Shown here: piece by piece, positions 1 to 6,660 of the stretch | Layout of the letters: each line of letters begins with the position of its first letter | How positions within the stretch are numbered: the first letter of the stretch is position 1 | Assembly: GCA_964390365.1 (NCBI GenBank) | Contig: CAYMHW010000071.1 | Location: forward strand, 1-11,470 | Source: JALQTD01 sp964390365 | GTDB taxonomy: Bacteria > Bacteroidota > Bacteroidia > Flavobacteriales_D > Sanyastnellaceae | Direction of reading: 5' to 3' | DNA: 11,470 nucleotides | Program-made: the position numbers and the translations under genes | Notes under the pieces: generated by a model | The model's input: only the letters and a program-made list of their open reading frames with translations | Told to the model about the DNA's origin: nothing | Database searches by the model: none

Positions 1-901
1 CAATGAAGTCCTCTGTGAACACGCCGCTTTCGCGTCCCCACGCCTCAAAGCGCTCCACGGGATCGATCTGCCCCCAGTGTTCAATCAGTCCTTCTGGGTA
101 GTACTTCGTACCGCTCGCCTCTTCGTGACCCCGCATTCGGAAGGTCTTGAATTCCAATATGATCGGTCGCGGACGCTCGCGCATCCGTTCCGCCGCGTCG
201 CGCACGGCTTGGAAGACCGCGAGCACGTCGTTGCCGTCCACCTGCACGGCGTCCTCTGCGGGAATGCCATAACCGATGGCCTTGTCGGTGAAGTGCTCGA
301 ATCGGAATTGCTCGTTCGAGGGCGTGGAAAGTCCCCAGGCGTTGTTCTCGATGCCGATGATGACGGGCAATTGCCAAACCGCAGCCACGTTCACCGCCTC
401 GTGGAAATCCCCTTCACTCGCGCCGCCGTCCCCGGTGAACACGAGCGTCGCTTTGCCGCCCCCATTGAGTTTGTTCGCCAGTGCGATGCCGTCTGCGATG
501 CCCAATTGAGGGCCGAGGTGCGAAATCATGCCGACGATGCGGTGCGGCAACGAACCGAAGTGGAACGACCGGTCTCGCCCCTTCGTGAAGCCCGCGGCTT
601 TCCCCTGGAACTGAGAAAACAACGCCCCGAGCTCGATGCCCCGCGTCGTGAAGACGCCGAGGTTGCGGTGCATCGGCAGGATGAACTCGTCGGGGGCCAT
701 GGCCGCAGCCGCCCCGACCGAAATGGCTTCCTGGCCCATGCCACTGAACCACTTGGAGATCTTTCCCTGCCGCAGTTGGCTCATCATTTTCTCCTCGATC
801 ATCCGCGGGAGCAGCAGCTGGCGATACAGCGTGCGGATGGCGTCGTCGTTCATCGTGCCGCGGTCGAAGCGCAGCGGGTTGTGGGGGAAAGCGTCCTGCA
901 T
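1..901 (-). CDS. 2-oxo acid dehydrogenase E1, fused alpha/beta type (N-terminal 300 residues, runs off window)
   Basis: Thiamine-diphosphate-dependent E1 of a branched-chain 2-oxo acid (or pyruvate) dehydrogenase complex. E1 decarboxylates the 2-oxo acid and passes the acyl group to lipoyl-E2 in the cytoplasm. Residues 156-187 hold the ThDP/Mg motif: GDG at 157-159 and the closing NN at 186-187. Other family landmarks are IEEKM (35-39), LRQGKISKWFSG (43-54), ILPMHRNLGVFTTR (74-87), GRDRSFHF (108-115) and RMRGHEEASGTKY (255-267). The last pattern is typical, from memory, of the Bacteroidota E1 in which alpha and beta are one chain of about 650-700 residues; the beta half would lie left of position 1. 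I chose the ATG at 901 because the RFDR segment before the next Met (codon 17, at 853) aligns with homologues as I recall them. Divergent from the FAD gene. Family assignment is secure; substrate (branched-chain or pyruvate) is inference. Confidence 0.93.
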   Translation of the reverse strand, partial: MQDAFPHNPLRFDRGTMNDDAIRTLYRQLLLPRMIEEKMMSQLRQGKISKWFSGMGQEAISVGAAAAMAPDEFILPMHRNLGVFTTRGIELGALFSQFQGKAAGFTKGRDRSFHFGSLPHRIVGMISHLGPQLGIADGIALANKLNGGGKATLVFTGDGGASEGDFHEAVNVAAVWQLPVIIGIENNAWGLSTPSNEQFRFEHFTDKAIGYGIPAEDAVQVDGNDVLAVFQAVRDAAERMRERPRPIILEFKTFRMRGHEEASGTKYYPEGLIEHWGQIDPVERFEAWGRESGVFTEDFI

Positions 902-907
902 GGAGGC

Positions 908-915
908 CAAAAATA
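908..915 (-). promoter_or_regulatory. -7-type promoter box for the E1 gene
   Basis: Reading leftward the bases are TATTTTTG, an exact match to the Bacteroidota -7 consensus TAnnTTTG. Only 6 nt separate it from the ATG at 901, so transcription would begin at or next to the start codon. I saw no clear TTG -33 element at the expected distance. If the mRNA in fact starts inside the first codons, translation would have to begin at the ATG at 853. Confidence 0.5.
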
Positions 916-962
916 ACCCCGCTTCCCCCCATTTGGTGCCCCCACTGGCAACCGCCCCGCTG

Positions 963-970
963 TATCTTCG
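963..970 (+). promoter_or_regulatory. -7-type promoter box for the FAD-dependent dehydrogenase
   Basis: TATCTTCG differs by one base from TAnnTTTG and ends 7 nt before the ATG at 978. Its context (TGTATCTTCGCA) closely resembles the minus-strand box at 2774-2781 (CGTATCTTCACA), which supports both. The -33 region is weak. The implied leader is a few bases or none. Confidence 0.45.
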
Positions 971-977
971 CAGCCTC

Positions 978-2567
978 ATGGCGCATCTTCTTCCGCAGCG
1001 AACCGTCCAAGTGCGCATTCCCGCTCGGGATGCGGAACAGCCCGAGCGGTTGGAGCAAGCGGTTCGCCGCGCAGTGGGGGGCGCTTCGTTGGGTCACTGG
1101 CGCGTGGAGCGCCGTTCCCTCGACGCCCGCAAGCGACCGGTCATGGCGGTGCTGACGGTTCGGTATGCCCTCGAGGGCGAGCCGTTCGACGTGCACGATC
1201 CCGTGGAGTTTGCCTGCCCCGTCATCCCGGAGGGTGCCCCGCGCGTGGCCGTCATCGGCATGGGGCCGGCGGGTTTGTATGCGGCGCTGGAGTTGGCGGG
1301 TCAGGGGATTCGGCCGGTCGTCATCGAGCGGGGAGGAGCGGTGCGCGAACGGCGGCGGGATTTGGTCCGTATCACGCGAGAACACCGCGTAGACCCCGAC
1401 TCCAACTACTGCTTCGGCGAAGGCGGCGCGGGCACCTATTCCGACGGCAAACTGTACACCCGATCGCACAAACGCGGGGACATTCGCAGCGCCTTGGAAC
1501 TCCTCGTTGCCCACGGCGCTTCGCCCAACATCCTCGTCGACACCCACCCGCACATCGGCACCAACAAGCTGCCAGCCATCATCGAGCGGATGCGCGAGAC
1601 GCTCCTCGAAGCGGGCGCAGAAGTGCATTTCCACGAGCGCTGGATCGGGTGGGCCGCGCCCAACGGACCGCTGGAATCCGTGGAGACCGAATCCGTACTC
1701 ACGGGCGAGCGCCGGGTGCACCCCGTGCAATCGGCCATTGTGGCCACGGGCCACAGCGCGCGCGACGTGTTCCGCTTGTTGCACACACGCGGACTGGCAT
1801 TGGAGGCCAAGCCGTTTGCTCTGGGCGTGCGCGTTGAACACCCGCAGTCGTTTGTGGACCAAGTCCAATACCACGGCGAGCAGGGCGATTGGCTCCCTCC
1901 AGCATCCTATAAATTGGTGTGCCAAGTGGGCGACCACGGCGTCCACTCGTTCTGCATGTGCCCAGGCGGCATCATTGCGCCGTGCGCGACCGCTCCCGAA
2001 GAGGTGGTGACGAACGGTTGGTCGCCGTCGAAGCGCAACAATCCGTTCGCCAATTCGGGCATCGTGGTCACGGTTTCGGAGGCGGATTGGAAGCGCGCGG
2101 GGTTTGAGGGGCCCTTGGCGGCGATGGAGTTCCAGGCCTCGGTGGAGCATGCGGCTTGGCACGCTGCAGGCCAAACCCAACGCGCCCCCGCCCAGCGCCT
2201 CATCGATTTCGTCAACCGGCAACCCAGCACCTCCCTTCCGGCGTGCAGCTACCTCCCGGGCATCGTGCCCGTCAACCTCGACGACGTGCTCCCCGCGTTC
2301 ATCGCCGAGTCGCTTCGGGAAGGATTCAAGACATTTGGAAAGCGCATGCGCGGCTTCTTGCACCCGGACGCGGTGGTCGTCGCACCGGAATCTCGCACCA
2401 GCAGCCCCGTTCGCATCCCACGCGATGCCGAGTCGTTGCAGCACCCCGATCAGGCCGGCCTGTTTCCGTGCGGGGAAGGTGCGGGCTATGCAGGTGGCAT
2501 CCTTTCAGCGGCCTTGGACGGCCAACGCGTGGCGGCTGCGGTGACGGCTTACGTTCGGTCGAAGTAA
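978..2567 (+). CDS. FAD-dependent dehydrogenase (COG2509-like), substrate unknown
   Basis: A flavoprotein of 529 residues. An N-terminal domain of about 85 residues precedes the Rossmann FAD-binding fold. The dinucleotide motif is at 92-99 (VIGMGPAG), with the ribose-binding acidic residue E117 in VVIERGG. A glycine-rich CFGEGGAGTYSDGKLYTR segment follows near 144-161, and the C-terminal FAD-contacting GEGAGYAGGILSAALDG lies near 503-519. This order and length match a widespread bacterial family annotated only as uncharacterised FAD-dependent dehydrogenase; no substrate is established as far as I know. No signal peptide or membrane segment is seen, so it should be cytoplasmic. I chose the ATG at 978 because the open frame further upstream (from 636) runs antisense through the E1 gene and because a promoter box sits 7 nt before this ATG. 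The TAA stop lies inside the A-run that forms the T-tract of a leftward terminator. Confidence 0.85.
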   Translation: MAHLLPQRTVQVRIPARDAEQPERLEQAVRRAVGGASLGHWRVERRSLDARKRPVMAVLTVRYALEGEPFDVHDPVEFACPVIPEGAPRVAVIGMGPAGLYAALELAGQGIRPVVIERGGAVRERRRDLVRITREHRVDPDSNYCFGEGGAGTYSDGKLYTRSHKRGDIRSALELLVAHGASPNILVDTHPHIGTNKLPAIIERMRETLLEAGAEVHFHERWIGWAAPNGPLESVETESVLTGERRVHPVQSAIVATGHSARDVFRLLHTRGLALEAKPFALGVRVEHPQSFVDQVQYHGEQGDWLPPASYKLVCQVGDHGVHSFCMCPGGIIAPCATAPEEVVTNGWSPSKRNNPFANSGIVVTVSEADWKRAGFEGPLAAMEFQASVEHAAWHAAGQTQRAPAQRLIDFVNRQPSTSLPACSYLPGIVPVNLDDVLPAFIAESLREGFKTFGKRMRGFLHPDAVVVAPESRTSSPVRIPRDAESLQHPDQAGLFPCGEGAGYAGGILSAALDGQRVAAAVTAYVRSK

Positions 2568-2600
2568 AAAAAATCGGGCCGGCTCGCCAGCCGACCCGAT
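2566..2600 (-). terminator. Rho-independent terminator, leftward
   Basis: Bases 2573-2600 form a hairpin of 6 bp, a 1x1 C/A mismatch, then 5 bp, with a 4-nt loop (2585-2588). Read leftward, a run of eight T (2573-2566) follows at once, which is the classical intrinsic terminator layout. Rightward there is no T-run (ACATCCTG follows), so it serves minus-strand transcription. It also overlaps the stop codon of the FAD gene at 2565-2567. Confidence 0.8.
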
Positions 2601-2769
2601 ACATCCTGTTACGCACCGGGTAAACCGGACAGGATTCCCCGGGGGGAGATCGTTTACGTAAACATGGCGGGTTCCATCGGTGTGCGTTCCGTCCGCCATG
2701 TCGCCCTTCAGAATCAAGCCGCTTTCGGCTCGACTGCGTCAGGAAAATGCTTCACCCAATCGCTTGGAT
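2566..2769 (-). ncRNA. Candidate structured small RNA, about 200 nt, family not recognised
   Basis: The unit is defined by a promoter at 2774-2800 and a strong intrinsic terminator at 2566-2600, both pointing left. Between them the transcript can form several perfect hairpins: a 7-bp stem at 2715-2732 with loop AAAG (one G-U pair); a 9-bp stem pairing 2693-2701 with 2662-2670; and a 7-bp stem pairing 2629-2635 with 2603-2609, enclosing a further CCGG/CCGG pairing. A 12-nt palindrome (2652-2663) lies between them. 2766-2771 could pair with 2601-2606 as a closing stem, in competition with the third hairpin. The only notable minus-strand ORF (70 codons from 2717) reads straight through the terminator and resembles no protein, so I prefer an RNA. 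It does not match tmRNA, SRP or RNase P RNA by signature. A 6S-like role fits the length, but I cannot show the long closing stem. The exact 5' end is estimated. Confidence 0.5.
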
Positions 2770-2773
2770 GTTG

Positions 2774-2800
2774 TGAAGATACGAAATCCTTTTCTTTCAA
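2774..2800 (-). promoter_or_regulatory. Promoter of the candidate small RNA
   Basis: Read leftward, a TTG (2800-2798) is followed after exactly 16 nt by TATCTTCA (2781-2774), close to the TAnnTTTG -7 box. The tmRNA promoter in this window has the same TTG-N16-box spacing. A second exact box, TATTTTTG (2810-2803 leftward), lies just upstream in the same AT-rich island and could be an alternative start. Confidence 0.6.
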
Positions 2801-2907
2801 GTCAAAAATATCGAGAAAAAAATCACGTGAATCGATGAATATTTTGTGTTCGAGGACTGAACAAAGGGTTTGGTCTTTTGCCTGTACTGCTCGGAGTTCG
2901 CGGTAAT

Positions 2908-3966
2908 TTATGGATTTTCAGCCGGTTGTGCTTTCGGCATTGCAAGCGCCTGTCCCACGGGAAGGTGGGGGCGCGTTCCGGTGCTCGGTTCGGCGATGAT
3001 TTGGCGAAAATCCCAGTGCGGCAGTCGGGCCCAATCGGATGGCTCCAACATGGGGTTGTTGGAAAGGCTTCGTCCACGAAGGTCCACTGGGCCGAGGCTA
3101 CCGGGTTCGAGGTCCAAATGGTCGGCAACGCCGTCACCGTCCGAATCGAGGGGGCAACCGCGTCCGTCCACCGCAACCCCTTCTGGGGTGTTGAAGCAGT
3201 GGTCGCGCCGATCCCGCACCCCATCGAGGTCGGCATCGGAACGGACGGACAGGTACTCGGCAGGAATGCTGGGGTCTTGGAACAACGTGGATCCCGGTCG
3301 CCATCCGATGCCGAGGGAAAAGGCGGTCAATGCGTCGTTTACCGGTCCCGCAACAGGCGAAACGCCGAGGTAGACGCGACCGGCGGCCTCCATGGTCCAT
3401 GCGTCGCTCAATTGCCAATCGAGGCCGAGTTGGACGGGGACGCCCCATCGGCGGCCTTGCGCAAGTTGCGTGTCGTATTCGTAATCCGGGAGCTGGGTTT
3501 GGGCCAACAACCGCGCATACGGCGCATCTTCCGGCATGTCGTACAGCTGGCCATCGGACCACACGTGATACGGTTGCCCCAACGCGTCCAGCGCATCCGT
3601 CCACGCTACCTGAGCAAACCGGCCCAAGGCCAGTTCGAAGTGGGGGTTGATGCGGTGGCTTGCGGACCAATCGGGGTGAATTTGAATGCCCAACGAACCG
3701 CCTTGAATCCGCTCAATCGAACGATCAAAAGGAACGGCGGTGAGGCCGAAACTGCCTTGACTCAAACTGCCCGTCGCCCGCAGGTGCGTCCCAAGGTCGC
3801 GCCGGGTGGTGAACGTCGAAAGGAATGCCCCTTGGGAGCGCGGTCCTTCGTGGGCCCCCACATAGCTCGTCGCTCCAGTGTTCAGAGCGAATTGCCAAGG
3901 GGCCACGGTTTGGCTCCAGCCCATCCAGGTGAAGCCCATGAGCACGATGCTGAGAAAGAATCGCAT
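2908..3966 (-). CDS. Secreted outer-membrane-type protein with thrombospondin type 3 repeats
   Basis: A protein of 352 residues. The N-terminus (Met-Arg, then a hydrophobic stretch ending in MGWSQT at 15-20) is a signal peptide. Residues 21-225 show alternating polar/hydrophobic strands rich in Gly, Trp and Tyr, as in small outer-membrane beta barrels. Residues 244-285 carry Asp-rich calcium-binding type 3 repeats (DADLDGVRD, DSDGDGVADHLD) with Cys at 257 and 271. This barrel-plus-repeat arrangement is that of Bacteroidota OmpA-like porins. The usual C-terminal peptidoglycan-binding OmpA domain of roughly 110 residues is missing: the chain ends after a Pro-rich tail of about 65 residues. I therefore call the location (outer membrane, partly periplasmic) but not the function. 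The ATG at 3966 directly precedes the signal peptide. It is divergent from the TPR gene across 78 bp. A weak box (TAACCTTC at 4000-3993 leftward) is the only promoter candidate seen. Confidence 0.75.
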   Translation of the reverse strand: MRFFLSIVLMGFTWMGWSQTVAPWQFALNTGATSYVGAHEGPRSQGAFLSTFTTRRDLGTHLRATGSLSQGSFGLTAVPFDRSIERIQGGSLGIQIHPDWSASHRINPHFELALGRFAQVAWTDALDALGQPYHVWSDGQLYDMPEDAPYARLLAQTQLPDYEYDTQLAQGRRWGVPVQLGLDWQLSDAWTMEAAGRVYLGVSPVAGPVNDALTAFSLGIGWRPGSTLFQDPSIPAEYLSVRSDADLDGVRDRRDHCFNTPEGVAVDGRGCPLDSDGDGVADHLDLEPGSLGPVDLRGRSLSNNPMLEPSDWARLPHWDFRQIIAEPSTGTRPHLPVGQALAMPKAQPAENP

Positions 3967-4029
3967 GCATGGACATACGGAAAGGCGCCGCTGAAGGTTA
4001 CACATTGTAGTGCTTCCCCTTGAATTCCT

Positions 4030-4037
4030 TATTTTTA
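4030..4037 (+). promoter_or_regulatory. -7-type promoter box for the TPR/TonB operon
   Basis: TATTTTTA differs from TAnnTTTG only in the last base and ends 7 nt before the ATG at 4045. A TTG at 4005-4007 is 22 nt upstream, rather far for a -33 element. Moderate support, mainly from the matching arrangement at other genes in the window. Confidence 0.4.
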
Positions 4038-4044
4038 CCCGTTG

Positions 4045-6660
4045 ATGTTGAACAGAATCCCTTCCCTGTCGATTTCGACCCTCCGCTTGCTTTGGGTGTG
4101 TCTCGTGTTTTCGGCCCCGGCTTGGGGACTTGCACAGGACGATTTGTTGCTCGTAAGCGGCACGTTGACGGACGACGGCAACCGGAAAAAGATGCCGGGC
4201 GTGGACGTGGTCGTGTACCAAGATGGGGTCGAATACGACCGCATGACGACCGATGCGCGAGCGAGCTATTCGTTCGAACTGCCGCTTCGGCACGATTACG
4301 TTTTCAGTTACGAATTTGAGGGCTATGGGAACAAACGCATCCAGGTGGATGCGTCGAACGTGCCGCTGGAGGACTTGAAGGGCGGCTTCAACTTGGATTT
4401 GGACATGACCCTGTTCACCCTGGTGGATGGGTTTGACGTGAGCATTTTGGAGGAGCCTTATGGGAAGGCAAGTTTTGATTCCCAGCGGAATACGGTGGCA
4501 TTTGATTTTGCGCACACGGACCGCATGCGGACGAAGGTGGAGAATGAATTCGATCGGGTGGAGCGGATGGCCGAGCAATTGGCCCAAATGAAAAAGGACT
4601 TTGCCGACCTGATGACCCGGGGACAGCAATTCCTGGATCGCCAGAAATGGGCAGAAGCCTTGGAGGCGTTTACGGACGCCCTCGCACTTTTTGCAGACGA
4701 CGCCCAAGCCCTGGCCAAACAGGCAGAAGCTCAAGCTGCCGTCGATGCCGCTCGTGCAGCTGAAGAACTCGAAGCCGAATTCCGCGCCGCACTCGAATCG
4801 GCGGAGTCGGCCTTGCGCGCTGACCGGCTCGATGCCGCCCGCGAATCGTTTCAAACGGCTCAAAACCTGAAGCCGGCTGCCCCGGAACCGGCCGACGGGC
4901 TCGCCCGCGTGGCAGCTCGCGAGCAGGAACTTGGTGCGGCAGCGGTGTATGCCGAGAAAATCCGGGCAGCGGACAACGCGTTCACCCAGCAGCGATTTGA
5001 ACAGGCCAAATCCCTCTACGAAGAGGCCAGCGCGCTCGACCCGACGGATCGCTATCCCCGCGACCGCGCCGCGGAATGCCAATCCCGCATGGAGGCTTTG
5101 GCCGCTGACGCTGCAGCACTCGCAGCCCGAGCTGCTGAATACGAAGAGCTCATCGACCTCGCAGATCGGAATTACCGGGCAAAGAATTGGCGAGATGCGT
5201 TGCGTCAATACGAAGAGGCTTCCGCGTTGATGCCCGCAGAAAGCCACCCGATTGAACGAGCCAAGTTGTGCCGCAAGAACCTCGAGGCGGCCGATGAAGC
5301 CGCTGCTGCTGCGGCTGCTGCTGCTGCTGCTGCTGCGGATGATGCTGAGCGGGACGCGGCCTATCAAGGTCACATCGACCGAGGCGACGCGGCGTTCGAT
5401 GCGGGAAACTGGACTGCGGCTCAGTCGGCTTACGAATCGGCCTTGACGGTCAAGCCCGACGAGCGTTATCCCGCCAGCCGGTTGGAGCGGGTCGCAAGGG
5501 AGTTGCAAAAGGCCGATGAAGCCCTGGCAGAAGAAAGTGCGGCAAAAGCTGCTGCTGCGGAGGCCGAGGCCAATCGACGCGCAGCAGAAGCCGCCGCTCG
5601 TGAGGCCGCCCAAGCGGAAGCCGCCGCTCAGGCGGAACGCGAGGCGCGTGCAGCTGCTGCGGCCACGGCTCAGGCCGAGGAGGAGGCCCGTCGCCGTGCG
5701 GCCGAAGATGAGGCCCGTCGCCGTGCGCAGGAGGCTGCCGCCGCTTTGAATGTGGAGGATGACGACGAGGCGGAAGCCTACTACCGCGAAGCCTTGGCTT
5801 CAGAGCGCCGCGCGAAAGCCTTGGAAGTGGAGCGCGAAAAAGAACAGGCCGAGGCGCTGAATCGCAACGCTGCCGACCGGGCTGCTGACCGGCGGGCTGG
5901 CGCCCAAGATGAGCTGGCCGATTTAAGCGAATCCACCGCAGCAATTCAAACTTCGGGGACGGCACAGCATGCCCGACGAGTGGAGTCCAGCACGGCCCAG
6001 AAGGCCGCGGTTGAGGAGCAAGCCTCGCGCATGGCGAGTCGTGGCCAAGCCCTCTCCCGAGATGGCATCCTCGACGTCAGGGATGACCAACAGGCTGCGA
6101 ATCGTGTTGCGGACGATCACCGCTACGACTACCGAGACCAAATGCCCGATGTCGAGGAGGATCACCGCAATCAAGCGGAACGAAACAGCGACTGGAGTCG
6201 GTCAGCTGCAGAGTACCGTGCCATGGCTTACGAGTCGGCGACGTATACCGCGGCTGAATATGACGCATTGGGTGAAGGTGAACTCGAACGGTTGCGGGCC
6301 ACGCAAGCGGACATCGATGCCACGACGACGGGACAAGAGGCCGCCAATCGGCAGCGGTCCTTGCAGGCAGATGATCGGCGTTACGATGCCCGTCAAGAAG
6401 TGCTGGCATTGGATCGTGGTAGTGCCCCAGAAGCCGAAGACTATGAGTTGGCTCCCGAGGATGAGGATGTGGTGCCGGGCATTCAGGAGCAGTCTTATGA
6501 CATCCCAAATGGTTTGGTGATTGAGCGTACGGTGCGGGTGGGCAACCACGTGCGGCGCTTCCGGAAGGTGGTGACGAAAACCGGGGTGTATTACTTTGAG
6601 GGAGAGGACAGCATTACCGAGGCGACATGGCGCCGGGAAACCACGGTGATCCTCGATTGA
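4045..6660 (+). CDS. Secreted TPR-like repeat and coiled-coil protein, first gene of an operon with a TonB-like gene
   Basis: An 871-residue exported protein. A signal peptide covers residues 1-30 (cleavage probably before QDD). Residues 33-105 resemble a carboxypeptidase-regulatory-like beta-sandwich (GTLTDDGNRKKMPGVDVVVYQDG). Five TPR-like helix pairs start near 190, 246, 302, 366 and 440, each with a pattern like A-F-W/F-A-A...Y-A-L-P. A 13-alanine run (419-431) sits in the linker before the fifth. Residues 490-570 form an Ala/Glu/Arg-rich heptad-like helix similar in composition to TolA domain II. Residues 580-800 are polar and Asp/Arg/Gln-rich, probably flexible. The end (818-871) is a compact, likely conserved domain (YDIPNGLVIERTVRVG ... 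GVYYFEGEDSITEATW). The function is unknown. Coupling to the TonB-like gene suggests a periplasmic scaffold or a partner of an envelope energy transducer. I chose the ATG at 4045 over the TTG just before it. Confidence 0.8.
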   Translation: MLNRIPSLSISTLRLLWVCLVFSAPAWGLAQDDLLLVSGTLTDDGNRKKMPGVDVVVYQDGVEYDRMTTDARASYSFELPLRHDYVFSYEFEGYGNKRIQVDASNVPLEDLKGGFNLDLDMTLFTLVDGFDVSILEEPYGKASFDSQRNTVAFDFAHTDRMRTKVENEFDRVERMAEQLAQMKKDFADLMTRGQQFLDRQKWAEALEAFTDALALFADDAQALAKQAEAQAAVDAARAAEELEAEFRAALESAESALRADRLDAARESFQTAQNLKPAAPEPADGLARVAAREQELGAAAVYAEKIRAADNAFTQQRFEQAKSLYEEASALDPTDRYPRDRAAECQSRMEALAADAAALAARAAEYEELIDLADRNYRAKNWRDALRQYEEASALMPAESHPIERAKLCRKNLEAADEAAAAAAAAAAAAADDAERDAAYQGHIDRGDAAFDAGNWTAAQSAYESALTVKPDERYPASRLERVARELQKADEALAEESAAKAAAAEAEANRRAAEAAAREAAQAEAAAQAEREARAAAAATAQAEEEARRRAAEDEARRRAQEAAAALNVEDDDEAEAYYREALASERRAKALEVEREKEQAEALNRNAADRAADRRAGAQDELADLSESTAAIQTSGTAQHARRVESSTAQKAAVEEQASRMASRGQALSRDGILDVRDDQQAANRVADDHRYDYRDQMPDVEEDHRNQAERNSDWSRSAAEYRAMAYESATYTAAEYDALGEGELERLRATQADIDATTTGQEAANRQRSLQADDRRYDARQEVLALDRGSAPEAEDYELAPEDEDVVPGIQEQSYDIPNGLVIERTVRVGNHVRRFRKVVTKTGVYYFEGEDSITEATWRRETTVILD
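5299..5337 (+). repeat. GCN trinucleotide run encoding 13 alanines
   Basis: Thirteen consecutive Ala codons: GCC, three GCT, GCG, seven GCT, GCG. The seven pure GCT copies (5314-5334) are a microsatellite that can change length by slippage without shifting the frame. It lies in the linker between TPR-like units four and five, where a length change would be tolerated. Confidence 0.9.
5683..5727 (+). repeat. Two copies of an 18-bp direct repeat in the coiled-coil region
   Basis: GAGGCCCGTCGCCGTGCG occurs at 5683-5700 and again at 5710-5727, separated by 9 bp (27-bp period, nine codons). Both encode E-A-R-R-R-A. Identical synonymous codons suggest a recent in-frame duplication in the TolA-like helix. 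Confidence 0.85.

Noticed and set aside
636..977. Upstream extension of the FAD-gene frame
   Set aside because: It overlaps the divergent E1 gene antisense, and the promoter box at 963-970 lies inside it. The ATG at 978 is the sensible start.
414..2444. A minus-strand open frame of 676 codons
   Set aside because: It runs antisense through the E1 and FAD genes, both of which have clear family motifs. Its composition (Arg/His/Ala-rich) is that of a shadow frame in GC-rich DNA.
2505..2717. Minus-strand frame of 70 codons inside the intergenic region
   Set aside because: It reads through a strong intrinsic terminator into the antisense of the FAD gene and has no family resemblance. The hairpins fit an RNA better.
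2664..2906. Plus-strand frame of 80 codons
   Set aside because: Ser/Arg/Lys-rich, no promoter or family match, and opposite to the candidate RNA unit.
2719..2914. A minus-strand stretch of about 65 sense codons ending in a protein-like tail (HPSDWVKHFPDAVEPKAA)
   Set aside because: It looks protein-like but has no ATG or GTG start, begins right after a stop in that frame and contains the promoter of the candidate RNA. Another frame on each strand is also partly open here. It could be a decayed C-terminus, but I cannot support a gene.
5299..5337. Repeat run considered as a CRISPR or tandem array
   Set aside because: It is a trinucleotide alanine-codon run with no spacers, in frame inside a gene.
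3967..5613. Long N-terminal extension of the minus-strand barrel-protein frame (901 codons in total)
   Set aside because: The extension lies antisense to the TPR gene. The true start at 3966 is marked by a signal peptide.
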